Assembly (NCBI GenBank): GCA_000310025.1 | Contig: FN649727.1 | Location: 9,212,355 to 9,276,354 of the forward strand | Length of the DNA stretch: 64,000 nt | Direction: 5' to 3' | DNA from: Ectocarpus siliculosus | Lineage: Eukaryota > Sar > Phaeophyceae > Ectocarpales > Ectocarpaceae | In this document: piece after piece, positions 1 through 11,522 of the stretch | Layout: every line of letters begins with the position of its first letter | Numbering within the stretch: the stretch's first letter is position 1 | Program-made: the position numbers and the translations under genes | Notes under the pieces: model-generated | Told to the model about the DNA's origin: nothing | Seen by the model: only the letters and a program-made list of their open reading frames with translations | The model's database searches: none

Positions 1-724
1 TTTACGCAATGATATTTTTCAGTTTGACGGGACATGATACGCAACACACCAGGGTGGGCCGCGAAAGTTGACATGAACGAAGACAGACGCGGTCGAGCTT
101 CGCCTCGCAAGCCAATCACAAACAGGCGGCAACCAACCGTGTGTTGCTGTTCTGTCAAAGCCGCCTTGTAGTCGTCGCGGCCACGCCAACGCCCACCCCG
201 CCCAAAGTATGCCAGGGATTCATATCGTGCTTCGTTCGCCCTCGACACCCGAAGAGGGCAAGAACCAGAAACGACTGCATCCACACCGACGATGGACACA
301 CCACCTACCCCCAACACCTGGCCAAAAAAGCAGTACAAAAAACTCACCCGAGTGCGAGAGAACCAAAGGCAGCAACAGCAAGACTCCACGACTTCCAAGC
401 GCAATACAACGCGTGGTACATGCCATCATTGGAGGGCTCGAAATACAAGATGCCGTCGACACCGTTGACTGATTCGGCCGTGGTGCCTCGAGAAGAAGAA
501 ACCAGCGCCGTGGGGGGGCACATAAAAAAAAAAAAACGCCGTTTCTCCAGCCCTCCCCTGCCCGAACCTCGATATCATACGTTTCGGCTGAAAGGTGTGT
601 ATGTACGCCTCGAGAACTAGAACCTTTCCCCCCCGCGGGCGCGCCCCCCCAAAAGCGGTGGGCGCTCCAACATCAACCTTGTCCTCCGTCAGCCGTTTGG
701 TTCGCTATGGCTGGTGCATCCTCT
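1..724. other. Intergenic or 3' flank, no gene recognised
   Basis: Open frames here are short, compositionally odd (Pro/Thr/His rich) and match no family I know. The stretch lies just downstream of the stop codon of the minus-strand CBS-domain gene and probably includes its 3' UTR. It holds an A-tract near 522 and a C-rich tract near 640. Confidence 0.4.
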
Positions 725-3700
725 TCATGTGTGCTCGAAGAAGCCTCCGCGGCCTAGCTTGAAGTCCGTGACCTTGGTGAGGATCTCCTCCTTCTCCCTC
801 GTAACCTCCTTGAGCAAGTCCTTCACGCTCAGCATCCCCACCACCTTGGTCGTTTCAAGGGCAAGATCGTTGTGGTTCGTTGATCAATGCTCCGTTGTTT
901 CACAATATGCTGTCTCTATGTGTTGCAAACCGAAAGAGAGCGGATGAGTTTTCGAAAGTACGAGACCATCATCTGCTCCCAACGAGGGAGGGAAACCAAA
1001 CGCCTCAAACCACCGCTGGATGTTGGGCGGCACATTCCCAAGAAGATACCGGCGCTTGTGGCCGAGAGGGGGGGCTCATGGAACATGCTTCAGGTAGGGG
1101 TACTAGGCCATTTGCATTCGAAGGTCGAATCGACAAAAACGCTCCGTTTCGTGTATCCCTCGCCGAGAGAGAGAGTTGCGCTTCCCGAGCGCACCGGTCT
1201 CTCACACATGAATTGTACGTGACGGGCTTAACACCCAACCACCCAAGCGGGCTGGTGACACCGACACGTTCGAATGGGACGAACACGGAAAGCCCGGAGA
1301 CCGTTTGCATACGTAGATGTAGTGTCCTTGACTCGAGAGCAACCGGAGTGTTTTCCCCCAAAAAAGTTTGCTGCAAAGCTGGGCTGTCACTGTCAAAGAG
1401 TTGTGCAATCAACCACGTAACACGCCTCCTCAAATGCACGCTGAAAAAACGTCGAGATTGGATTGATGCAACCCGGAGACCGCGGTAGTTTGCATTTTGT
1501 TCCATGCCTGAGAGGGACAACGCTCCTGAGAGCACAACGCTCCCGAGAGCGGCGGAGACACCAGACATCGTATGGATTGAAAAAACAGAGGATGAACTTC
1601 CAACATTCAACGAACAGACTCCGACCTGCTGCAACACATCAAGGGCTCGAACTTAAGTCTGCTGCGGCACACCCAAGAAGGCTGCGTGTCCTTAGTCAGT
1701 ACCCACGAGCAGCAAAAACTAGACGCCAAAACTGAACGTCGAACGAGCTTCGAGATGTTCGTTGATCCATCCACCCATTCCCACCTGTCCCTTCTCCTCG
1801 TCCACCACGGGAAGATGGCGGATATCCCTCGCCACCATCTTGGCCATGCAGTCCTGCATGGTGTCGCTCTTTGAGGCAATCACCAGGTTAGCGCCCATGG
1901 TGGCGATCTCCTTGACCGGGGTGCTCTTGCTCGCCTTCCCCAGAAGAGCAACCTTCCGACGCAAGACGGTAGGTCCGGCCAGGGAACGGTTTAGGTGTGG
2001 GGAGTCGGTGAAACGAGTGATGGTGATGGTGATCGTAACCCTCTCCCTCTTCCCTTCTCCGAAACTCTTAGATCCCGCACGTCACACACAAAAGGGTGCG
2101 CGTGTGTAGACAAGGCCAACATTTCCTGTGCCTGCCCTGTTTCGAACAATCAGCTGCTGCTCCGAATCACAGGCGCCGATCACGGGGGGCTGGGGCAAGG
2201 AAACACAAGAACCTACGCATCCCACCACACTTGGTGCCGAGTTTTATCATGCTGCGCGGCCGGCCAGACCTCTTCCCGCTGGGCGGATAGGGTAGAGTCC
2301 ACGAGCTTCACCAGGAAAACGCCAGCAGCGCATGGGGGTTTTAAGAAGGTCACCATGCAGCGTGTCGTCAGGTAGGTTTTCGGCGACGGTGAAGGGGCCT
2401 AACGCGCGTGCGCTCCGACCCAGAGATTTTCTGTCTGCTTCGTTAATGTCGCGCATGAACTGAACTCGCCCACTCAAACCTGTCAATGTCGCGCGGACCA
2501 TCTAGCGCCCCCCACCTAACCGCATGCGATCTCTCTCTTCGCGTGGAGGGTCAACGCCTCATTCCTACCAAACCCCAAAAATGCCTCTTCACGGTTTGAG
2601 CTTAATTTGGGCCAAAACGCTTCATCTTCATGTGTCCAGATTACCCGCATCTAACGCAGGCTTGCTGCGGACACGCACGGGATGAGTGGTTTGGCGCACT
2701 TTCCACTCTGTCAACACTTGTAGCAGACCGGACCAGCACCGCGCCTACCGGCCCAATTGACGCGAAAGCCTTCCATGGTCCTAGGTCAATGTACCCCCAA
2801 AAAGGTACACACTGCTGTCAAGGATAAAAACCACACGGCAGCGACGTGGGCCCAGCAAACCCTCATACGCCCACAAAAAAATAAAACGGCGCGTACGCTA
2901 TAGAGAATGCTAACCGCAATTTTCGAAAACAGCTCGTCTCCCGGCTGTATGTGTATTGGGACTCGTTGGGAGCATTTCTGGCTTCATATTCTGGCATTCT
3001 CGTTTTCTTATTCGTGGCGGCGTGTACCCTTTTTTGTGGTACTTTGCCTGTGACCTCGGAAGGTGTCCGCGTCAGTTGGACCGGTAAGAGGTACAGTACA
3101 TACCAGAGTGTACCCAGCAGAGGCAGCAATGCGTGTTTTGCAGAAGAGCAGGCGGAAGAATGGTTACACCTTTGGCCAACGAGATTTCAAGGCTTGTCAA
3201 TTTCCAAGATATACACCTCCCTCCTTCGATTTATGTACAAATATGGGATGTCGCTACAATATGCCACATACCCAGCCCACACGGTGAGAATAGATAGTTG
3301 TACACGGCGGTACACATTCGAAGTATAGAGTATATACAAAAGTTGAGCTACTCGCACGGAGCGAGGCGAAGCGTGGCACGGCAGTAGTGGTGGGCCCGGT
3401 TCAGCGATCCCCTCCTCGGCGGCATGCCCTGTGTATTGTACATGTAGCCGCTACAAATTCGCGCGGCACTACTGAAACACTGACTCGTACCATTACAGCA
3501 GTTTCATCTCCCCGATATTTTGTCGTTGACCCAGTAGAGAACTACAGGGGATGTACTGCTGCAAAATGTAGGTTACCTATACAGATGTTTTTGTACTTAG
3601 CACCAGCTGGCATCACTGATAAAAATCATCAGTGCATAGACTTGAAAAGACTCGAAATAATTCCAGTACCCAGCCGGTTTTCCTCCACTCACTGAAAAGA

Positions 3701-4645
3701 CTCCCACCACATCCCCTTCGACTATGGGTATCTCGAATGGGTAGTCTTTCTGCGTGTATCCACTCACTGCTGTAAAGACTGAGACTTTTAACACATCCCC
3801 TTCGACTGTTGTGGTACTATCTCGAACGGGTGGTCTTTCTGTGAGATTATGTAAACTTCCTAAAAATAACAGCAGTCGGACTATCGGAAATAATAGTGAC
3901 CTTGCTTTCCTGGAATAGTGACCTGGAGTTCCTTTTGACACTGGTGCCGCGAGGTGAGTCGCTGTGTAAACCGTTTAACAGAGCGGTGCCAAACCAGAAC
4001 TACTACGTACTGCCTGTGCAGTCCTTGTACCGAATCACACAAGGGAAGGCGGCCAAGGTCAAGGCATAGCGGACGGCGGGCCGTATCTTGGGGGGTAGGT
4101 AAGAAGCCGTATGAAAGACGGCGAAAACAACAACTGAACATCATCATCTCCATTCTGCCCCCCGACCCCTCCCACCACCGCTGCTACTGCAACACTACAG
4201 CAGTACAACACACATGTTCAATATTTACACGCAAGCAGGCAGCCCAATTTAGATATTCCACCACATTTTCTGGGGAACGTACTGCTGTGTAGTTCACCTT
4301 CGAGACGTAGTCGCGCTCGGAGACGATGCCGATGACCTTCTTGTCGTCGTTGGTCACCGCCAACGCCCCGATGTTGTACGCCGCGAAGCGCTGCACCGCC
4401 TCGTAGACGGTGGCCTCCTCCGAAATGCCGAAGTCGATCTTGAAGTAACACGACTTTTGGAGGGCGTCTTTCGCGGACGATCGGTTCTCGACGGTCGTGG
4501 CGACCTCGCCGTAATTCCGCGGCTTAGGGTCGCTCATGCTCGACAGCGGAGCAGCTGCTGCCGGCGAGGGTAAGGGGAGGCAGCAGTCACGCGGCAGTGT
4601 TGGGATCCTTGTGCTGGCGTTGTGGAAGGGTGTGCACACGACCAT
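725..4645 (-). CDS. Two-CBS-domain protein (CBSX3-like), three exons
   Basis: Exons on the minus strand are 4645 (or 4537) to 4298, 1952 to 1785 and 844 to 725, all phase 0 with GT-AG borders. The product is 175 aa from the ATG at 4537 or 211 aa from the ATG at 4645. The first CBS motif lies in exon 1, around VYEAVQRFAAYNIGALAV, IGIVSERDYVSK. The second spans exons 2-3, around MVARDIRHLPVVDEEKGQ, VVGMLSVKDLL. The order and spacing match plant CBSX3-type single-pair CBS proteins, which bind adenosine nucleotides and, in plants, act on mitochondrial thioredoxin. The extra 36 residues from the upstream ATG could be a targeting peptide but are not Arg-rich, so the start is uncertain. Introns are about 2.3 and 0.9 kb. 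The first carries ACAGCAGT 10 nt after its donor. It is head-to-head with the SPRY gene. Mitochondrial location is inference. Confidence 0.88.
3690..3845. repeat. Two-copy tandem repeat in CBS gene intron
   Basis: Two imperfect copies of about 75 bp share CACATCCCCTTCGACT, then ATCTCGAA(T/C)GGGT(A/G)GTCTTTCTG. The first runs about 3690-3765 and the second about 3770-3845. A third copy of the ATCTCGAATGGGTATAGTCT part sits at 40073-40102, so this belongs to a dispersed family rather than a local duplication only. Confidence 0.65.
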
Positions 4646-5390
4646 GCCGGAGAAGGTCGCGGCTGTTGCTGGCTAAAAGCGGCGCTGCTGCAGGCAAAAC
4701 TGAAGTTTGGTGCTCGCGCGGTGGCGTGTGTGTGTATGTTTAATCATCATCTAGCGCGATTGTTTTGCGAGCGGCATTCGAGCCGACCGCGGGGGAGCTT
4801 ACCGGCACAAGGAGCGGGGCATGTCCTAGGCTTTACCGCCGCCGCCACCGAAGCTCTCAACGCTCTCCTGTGTAGAGAAGGGGTTCGTTTGCAAAGGCGC
4901 AGGCAGAGAGCAGTGCAACGGAGGGAAAACGAAACCACGACGCACGTGTCTGTCTCAGGTGAAAACATAGCGAGATAACGCTTGCTGCGTGTTCCCCGGG
5001 AGTGGATATAGCCAGAGCGAAGAAGAAAACGCTCACACACGCCCGTCCTTCTCACCTTCCAGTAGATGCCAACATGTTAAACGCCAGCAGCAAGTGTATG
5101 TGTTTGTTGCAGGTCCCGTGAGCCCCCGTGCCGTCTCTCAGCTGTTGGGGCATCGCATCAGCTTGGTCAACATGGTGCATACCCTAAGATCAGAAAGTAC
5201 GACTGCAGAGCCCCTGTCTCTCACATTTCGAACTGCTGCTGTGGTGCTGTCGTGCTTGCTCGCTTCAGTGGATATAGCACCAGGTGCCTCCGGCAACCTC
5301 TCCGTCTGGAGCACGCACCCACACGCACGCACACAGACACAAACGAACCCTGCCGCGAGTCGCTCGCGACGCACACGCACCCGGGCGACA
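4646..5390. promoter_or_regulatory. Divergent 5' region between CBS and SPRY genes
   Basis: About 750 bp separates the start codons of two genes pointing away from each other. It probably holds both 5' UTRs and a shared promoter. An open frame runs through part of it ahead of the SPRY start, but it reads as Thr/Arg/His-rich filler. I see no clear TATA element. Confidence 0.4.
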
Positions 5391-6521
5391 ATGTCGCGCG
5401 AGATCGAGTACATGGAGGAGGAGTCGATCCCCTGCCCGATCGTGCTCCTGCGGGGAGAGATGCTCACCGAGGAGATGGACGGGCTGTACCGTGTCACCAC
5501 CAAGGAGAACGCCGTGTCTGACATACTTACCGTCCGCCTAGCCTGCGGAGCCGGCGACGCCGCCACCTTCTCAGGGTCGCGGTTGTACTACGAGGCCCGG
5601 GTGGAGTCGGGTGGCGCGGTGGTGCTCGGCCTGGCCGGCCCTGGGTTCGACGAGGGGGTAGAGAACCAACCAGAGCGGCCGGGGGTCGGGGACGTGATGC
5701 CGAGCTGGGCGTTCGACGGCGCGCGCAGGAGGAAGCGCACCCGGCAGATCAGCAACATGTACGGGCAGCGGTGGAAGGCCGGGGACATGGTGGGCGTGCT
5801 GCTGGACATCGACACCAAGGAGATCTCGTTCAGCCTCAACGGGAAGGATCTCGGCCCGGCCTTCACTCTCAACGACGAGGAGGTGAAGGGCCTATACCCG
5901 GCCGCCTCCCTCCACTTCGGCCAGGCCGTCGTTTTCAACTTCGGGCGGGCGCCGTTCGAGTACAACCCTCGCGAGCGCGGCAGCAAGCCCCAGGAGCCGG
6001 CCATCATCGAGGCGCCCGCCAAGCCCAAGTCCCGCCGGAAGTCGACGCCGACAAAGCCTGCCGCTGCTGCCCCCGTCCCCGCCGCACCTGCTCCTGCTGC
6101 TGCTGCTTCTGCTGCTGCTGTGGGTCCGAGGGCCGGGAAGGGCAAGCGTGCGAAAGGCGAGAGCGCCGGCGCCGGTGGGGCAGACGGCGTCGACGACGAG
6201 CCCGCCAGTGACGGTGACGCAGAGCCCGTGTACGTGGACAAGAAGGCGGCAGATGCCACTGGTGGTAGCGGCAGCGGTAGCAGCAGCATGAGGTCAAACG
6301 GCCACACCCAGGCTGGCGGCCGCGGCAAGGGCAGCAATAACGCCTCCTCCGCCGGTGTGGACGTCGAGTCCGAGGCGCAGGCCGAGTTCGACCGACAGAC
6401 GAAGGAGATCGACGGCCTCCTCAGACACGAGACGCTGCTGGAAGGCATGCACGAGATGCACACGAGGCACCGGCGGGAGCGCAAGGCCCTTCTCGCCACC
6501 CAACGCAAAGAGGTACAGAAG
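5391..6521 (+). CDS. SPRY-domain protein, 3' end lost in assembly gap
   Basis: Read from ATG 5391, the frame gives 377 aa before the N gap. Residues about 20-195 form a SPRY domain, a beta-sandwich for protein binding. Hallmarks are YYEARVESGG near 67-75, MPSWAFDG near 103, then GVLLDIDTKEISFSLNGKDL near 135-153 and ASLHFGQAVVFNFGRAPFEY near 172-191. An Ala/Pro/Gly/Ser-rich low-complexity linker follows (about 200-320). A charged segment predicted to be coiled coil (EAQAEFDRQTKEIDGLL to RRERKALLATQRKE) runs into the gap. The ATG was chosen because the SPRY fold begins right after it and the upstream open frame, open from 4989, is low complexity. Lys/Arg patches (KPKSRRK, GKGKRAKG) may be nuclear signals. 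I cannot tell whether the gene continues after the gap. Partner unknown. Confidence 0.82.
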
Positions 6522-6621
6522 NNNNNNNNNNNNNNNNNNNNNNNNNNNNNNNNNNNNNNNNNNNNNNNNNNNNNNNNNNNNNNNNNNNNNNNNNNNNNNN
6601 NNNNNNNNNNNNNNNNNNNNN
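6522..6621. other. Assembly gap of 100 N
   Basis: Exactly 100 N, so the real size is unknown. It interrupts the SPRY gene. The right flank has a C-run followed by a T-run (6668-6688) and a G-run at 6820-6846, sequence that often stops assembly. Confidence 0.99.
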
Positions 6622-9600
6622 TTTGGGGTATGATTTGCCGCCACCAGGGGCGTTCCCCGTCCAAAGGGGGTGCCCCCCCCCCTTTTTTTCGAGGGATTTG
6701 TGACAAGCGGCGTTTTGGTGGCAGGGTTTGACGGACGACGGAGCACGCGAAAGAGCGGTTGCAGCGACGGACTGGCTTGACCGTGGGGGTAGGCATGGCG
6801 AGTGCCCAGCACGGGCCATGGGGGGGGGGGGGCGGGGGGAGGGGGGTTGACCACGTCAACCTGAGATGGCCTTTGCATTGCTGGTGCAGTTTACGAACAC
6901 AGGGCGGTGAGTTTGATGTGTGGAAGTTTTTTTTATTGAGTCAAGTTTGGTTGGTGACAGTGTGTGTTTCGTGCCGTATGATTGGAATGCGAAGCCCCCG
7001 CGATCGACAGCCAGCGTTTCTTCATGCCCTTGTCCTTTTTATCTTTTTGTGATGCCCTCGTCCGTAGATTCTCGCAACATTGTGACTTGTTGATTACTTG
7101 GAACAAAACCACGGGCAGAAGTAATGGTATCCACATCGTTTTTGGGGCTGGGTAAGGTGCCGAGTGGATACGAGAGGGCACTTGTCGCGGAATGTGTAGA
7201 AGGCATCTGAGCCCATACCCCGGTTTGACTTTTGTGGATCGGATGGTGGCGTGAATACGGCATCCAAAGATTCAAGAGGGTCAACACTTATTGTTCAACA
7301 CTATCCTCTTTTTTTTCAGCTATTATAGGTCCCGAGGGCGCCACGAGTGTCGGGACCAGTAAATTTCGTTGCCATAGAACAGAAATGGCTTGCCAGTACA
7401 AGGAAACGAAACAGCGCACGGGGGGGAGGGGAGACTTTTTCTGTGTCAGGGGAGACGAAATCTGGGTTGTATGTAGCCTGCTGATTTATTTATCAGGGTT
7501 GTAAGGGGTTGTAAATCGTCCGTTGGTTCCACCTGGGAACGGACGGGCTGGTTCACTTTGTATGTTTATGTTGAGATTGCAGTGTGTTGTGGCAACTACG
7601 GCGTTCAGAACGTTAGTCTTTTGCGGCAAGGATTATGTGTGTCGTATTTACACTTTCCATTTTTAGCAGTGTGTATCGTTGTCGAGAAGCATCTTTAGGT
7701 GCGATATCTAGTGCGTCGTATGTATGCCGATGGCAGGGCTGGACGCTTGTCGAGACGAGATCAGCAGCCGTGTTTCATCGAGTACCGGTGTGGTAAGCTG
7801 TCCGTAGTCACCCTTTTTTTTTTTGCGTCGTGAATGGGTGCGCTGTTGCGTTCCACGCGCCTCATTGTGCCCACGAGAGTGAGCGGAGTATCGTTGTCGA
7901 GAAAAAATCAGCAGCAATGTTTCAAACAGAACAAAACAAAAAAGTATCGGGTGTATTTTTCTGTTCGCGCAATGGTCTTCTGCCTCACCTTTGTGCTTGG
8001 CACTGCTGTGGGTCGGCGTGACCTCTCGTCCTTCATGTGTCTAATGTGGTCCACGTCGAAACCCCAGTGAGCGCGTCAATGAAGACGTCGTTTCGTTGAA
8101 ACTCTCGTTGTTGCCTTGCGTTCAAAAGGCAACCAAAACCTGGAACACTCGTGGTGCCTACCGGTAGGCCCGCCTACCGCGTTTTTTGCGCACCGAAACG
8201 TGCCTATTTGCATCCACAGCCCCTTCGAGCCGTAGAAGTTCCAGGTTTCGCGTGCCCGGCTACCGACACTCTGTCCCCGGTGCTGTGAAAATGGAACAAT
8301 TGTCTTTTCTGTGATGGTTACGCGTGCAGCGAGTCATGTTTTCCACATACGTCCGCAGCGTACCCTCTTTCCTGAATGATAGTCACGATGCTTTACACAA
8401 CTTGGAAACTACGGTGAGCTTAGCGCTTCAGAAATCATCCTGGTGGTGTAGTCTATCCCAACACGGGGTGTCACGGCTTTCTTCCGTGACATTCTTCTAT
8501 AGCTTTCTTCTCGCCTGACCAAAACCCCCGTCTTATTTCGGCTTCAATCCAACGACATACGCAGCCTGAGCCCTTCTCAAGTTGTTTAGTTCCTCTCAGC
8601 ATGTATGTCCGTGTTGGCGGCGTTTGTGAGTGTGTCTGCCGCTTGAGGGTTTTGGCGGAGTTGTTCAGTCGCTCATTTTTCATGCCCAAAATTGACGGAG
8701 AAACAGGGTGCTTCAAAGTCACGACACGCTTTAATCTGCTGCGAAAAGCATCGTTGAGATCTCTTCTGGTCTGCATCTGGTGAACACCGCGCCGTGGACC
8801 CCAACACGCTAGATTCGACTTTTGAAACAAACAAAGGCTTCGATTTGCGCACGACGATGGGGGTTATTTTCAGCGCCAGCTTCAGCAAGGTACCGTCGCG
8901 GTAGGACCTTGCGCCCTGAACCCCTGTAGCACAGCAGTGCAAGCTTGCGCCACTGAGCAGTGTTGCGGCAAGCTGTGCCACGGTTGACCAACAGCAAAAA
9001 TCACGATCAATCGTTTTTGCAGAAGTAGCAGTGGACTACCAATCTTCGCGTACTACAGCTGTAGTAGCCGACAGCCTACATGTTTTTTATTTTACCCCGT
9101 CCCATCTTCTGTTGTCGCCAGTCTTCCCAGCGTCGATGTCCGAAAGAGAGCATCCGTCCATGACGTCGCGACTCATCCATCACCAAACACGGTGGTACGT
9201 GGTGTGTTGCGCGAAGATCTTGGTCCAGTGTCCATTTGTTCATGCTGGTGCCGGTTGCGATGTCACCGGCGAGGACAGCGAAAACACGAGCGGTGTAGAT
9301 GTGAAAGCTCCGGTGGAGTTCTTATCTGGAGAGCCATTCGTTTTCAGGGGAAAAACCAGGAAACGTCCGCGCACAGCAGCAACAGCAACGACGGAGACGG
9401 CGAACCGGCGGAAGCACGATTTGGAGGAGTGAACAGTTACCACGACAAAAAAATTCCTTGTTGGAGAGAGTGCTACTAATTAAACGGACTTTGGTCACAA
9501 CGGCTGGGGTATATGAAGCATAGAGTCAAGTTCGCGGCGACAAAAACGTCGCTGTGCGCCTGTCGTAGCGACAACTTGCGACGAACAACCCGCCACAGCC

Positions 9601-9726
9601 ATTGACGCGTTTCATCGCAGACATTCACATCGTCTCTCCGCCTCGAGAATGCGAACCTTGAAAGTAGCACCAAGTTATAAACTTCAGCGATAACGCCTCT
9701 TGTTTTAGTGAACGAGAGGTTCTCAC
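6622..9726. other. No confident gene; possible SPRY 3' region and minus-strand exon remnants
   Basis: AT-richer stretches at 6900-7700 look like UTR or intergenic DNA. A minus-strand frame at about 8812-8910, preceded by an AG acceptor, reads RYLAEAGAENNPHRRAQIEA and then stops. It could be a terminal exon of the gene at 9727-11522, but I could not connect it in frame. Nothing else is recognisable. Confidence 0.35.
7746..7923. repeat. Short direct repeat, two copies 145 bp apart
   Basis: TTGTCGAGA followed by ATCAGCAGC, two bases and TGTTTCA occurs at 7746-7778 and again at 7891-7923. A third partial copy (GTTGTCGAGA) starts near 7678. Function unknown. Confidence 0.55.
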
Positions 9727-11522
9727 CTAGTCGGGCGGCCTCGTATGTGCTTCCTGCTCGCAAAAGTCCCACGGCCTTTTTCCTAGGATGTGAGGCGAGT
9801 TTCTGCAGCGCAGCTGTGGATGGATCCATGAGGTCGATCAAAACGTGCCCGAGGCCTGCGAGTACCGTTAGCGAGCGACAGCATTTGTCTGCGGTTTTCA
9901 GAGCGGCAGAGAAGAACAGGACAAATGGTAGTGCGGCTGATAGCGAACGGAACAGGAAAATGTTCAATGCCTTGCACCCCCAGCAATAATGCCCAAGCTG
10001 GCGGACATGTTATGACAGTACACGCAGTTGACATCACAAAGGTGAACTATCCACGTAGAACACTTCCAAGGCACATGGTGGCGGGTCGTTTCTTGTGTGA
10101 CCTGAGCGAAAAAAATGTGGTGCTTGTTCGAATGAAAATGAACGATGCGGGGAATGTGTTCCAGTAGATTGGATGGATGAACGCCAATTGATCCTGATGA
10201 CTATGTTGAGGTGCCCATCACCGTATTCACTGTAAGTGTGTTCCGGAACATAGACAAACCTGCAATGCTAGAGTAGAGATGCCCTGGGCAGCACCCATAC
10301 GGACAATGAAATCACCTTTGAAGTTAACCAGACTGGCCTGTAGGGCAGCTAATTTGCCCTCCGTTGATGTTTTTCGGAACCGTGCCAATTCGAGAGCCGA
10401 CGATATGTCTGGTGGCGTCGGTTGCTGCAGAGCTGTACATTGTCAGAGTGGTGGGAACAGTTGTAAGAAAGGTAGGTGGTATCAAGGAAATGCAACATTC
10501 ATCGGGGCCTTGAGCTGTGCCAGCAGCTTTTGCATGACTTGTGATTCCCTCTACTACTTGCTGTGTGGTACCATGTGTAGATGAAAGGCTAATTAATCTC
10601 CTAGACTACTCAAGCGCTGACTGAGCAGTCTATTGGGTTGGCCTTATCCTCACATGGTACGAACAGCAGATGACCCGGGTGCACTGGTTGTTCGCAGAAA
10701 GCGCCACGTTTGCGAGAATGGGCAGCTATGTAGCTCTAGAAGACGAACCCGCTGTTACGTACTAAGTAGCTTCGTGCCTCGGCGTGGGGTCCCGATGTGA
10801 TATGAAATAAAAGAGCCAGAAGCGTGAAAGCCGCGGCGCTGATCGGCAAAATACAGAAAATATCCGCTGGCGCGGAATCCTGTTCGTACATTGTGCTGGA
10901 GCGTCATAGCTCGGAAGGGTGTGATATCCCTGGAGGTGGCGCGAAAGCCCGGTGGCGCGTGGAAGCCGTGGTATAAACGTATTATCAAGGACGTGGAAGT
11001 CCTGGAAGAGTGGAAGCCGGGTGGAAGCCGCGGGTGGCGTGATAGCCGGGGAAACGACTTTTGATTACACACACAGAAGTGAGAAGCCACAAACCAAAAA
11101 CGCATTTTGCGTTGTAGACACCCACACCCTCAATCAAGCAATATGCGGCAAAGTTGGTGCCGCCAAATCTAACCCAAAGCAACTGCTGTTGAACCCCCAA
11201 CACTCCCCGCGCCAACTTGGAAGTTCTTGCTTTTGTAATCTTGTAATAACTTGTTGATGCTGTGAGTACACCCAACACCCGCAACACGCTGTATAATAGT
11301 TCGTTCGTAAAAGAAACGCTACTGTAGCACATCGCCATCACTCACAATCTAATCTCGCAGCTTTCGCCGCCAGTTGCTGCTCCTCGAGCACAGCTTCCCG
11401 AAGTTTGAGCACGAGTTCGACCTCTCGTCTTTTCATCAACCCGACCGTCTCCTGTTCCACTGTTTGCTTGACCGCGTCCAGAAGGTTGTCGCAAGTTACG
11501 TCGATACAGAAACAACGCCTTT
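9727..11522 (-). CDS. Unrecognised gene, partial exon set
   Basis: Three minus-strand exons join in frame: 11522 to 11346 (phase 1 end, donor GTGAGTG), 10537 to 10497 (41 nt, weak donor GTTGCA) and 10424 to 10260 (165 nt, phase 0 at both ends). Together they read as charged, helical protein: EVELVLKLREAVLEEQQLAA, FMQKLLAQLKAP, LELARFRKTSTEGKLAAL, GDFIVRMGAAQGISTLAL. A fourth likely exon, 9856 to 9727, reads LIDLMDPSTAALQKLASHPR, then AVGLLRAGSTYEAARL, with good GT-AG borders. Its phase does not fit directly, so a small exon is missing before it. The start codon (beyond 11522) and the stop are not found. The first exon looks like coiled coil. I do not recognise the family and propose no function. 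Confidence 0.5.
10800..11045. repeat. Degenerate GTGGAAGCCG-type short repeats in intron
   Basis: Variants of GGTGGCGCGAAAGCCC, GCGTGGAAGCCG and GGTGGAAGCCGCGG recur roughly every 15-50 bp. They lie inside an intron of the unrecognised minus-strand gene. This looks like a decayed minisatellite. Confidence 0.5.

Noticed and set aside
880-1637. Overlapping open frames of 202 and 210 codons on both strands
   Set aside because: They lie in the intron between CBS exons 2 and 3, have no recognisable motifs and mirror each other, as chance frames in GC-balanced DNA do.
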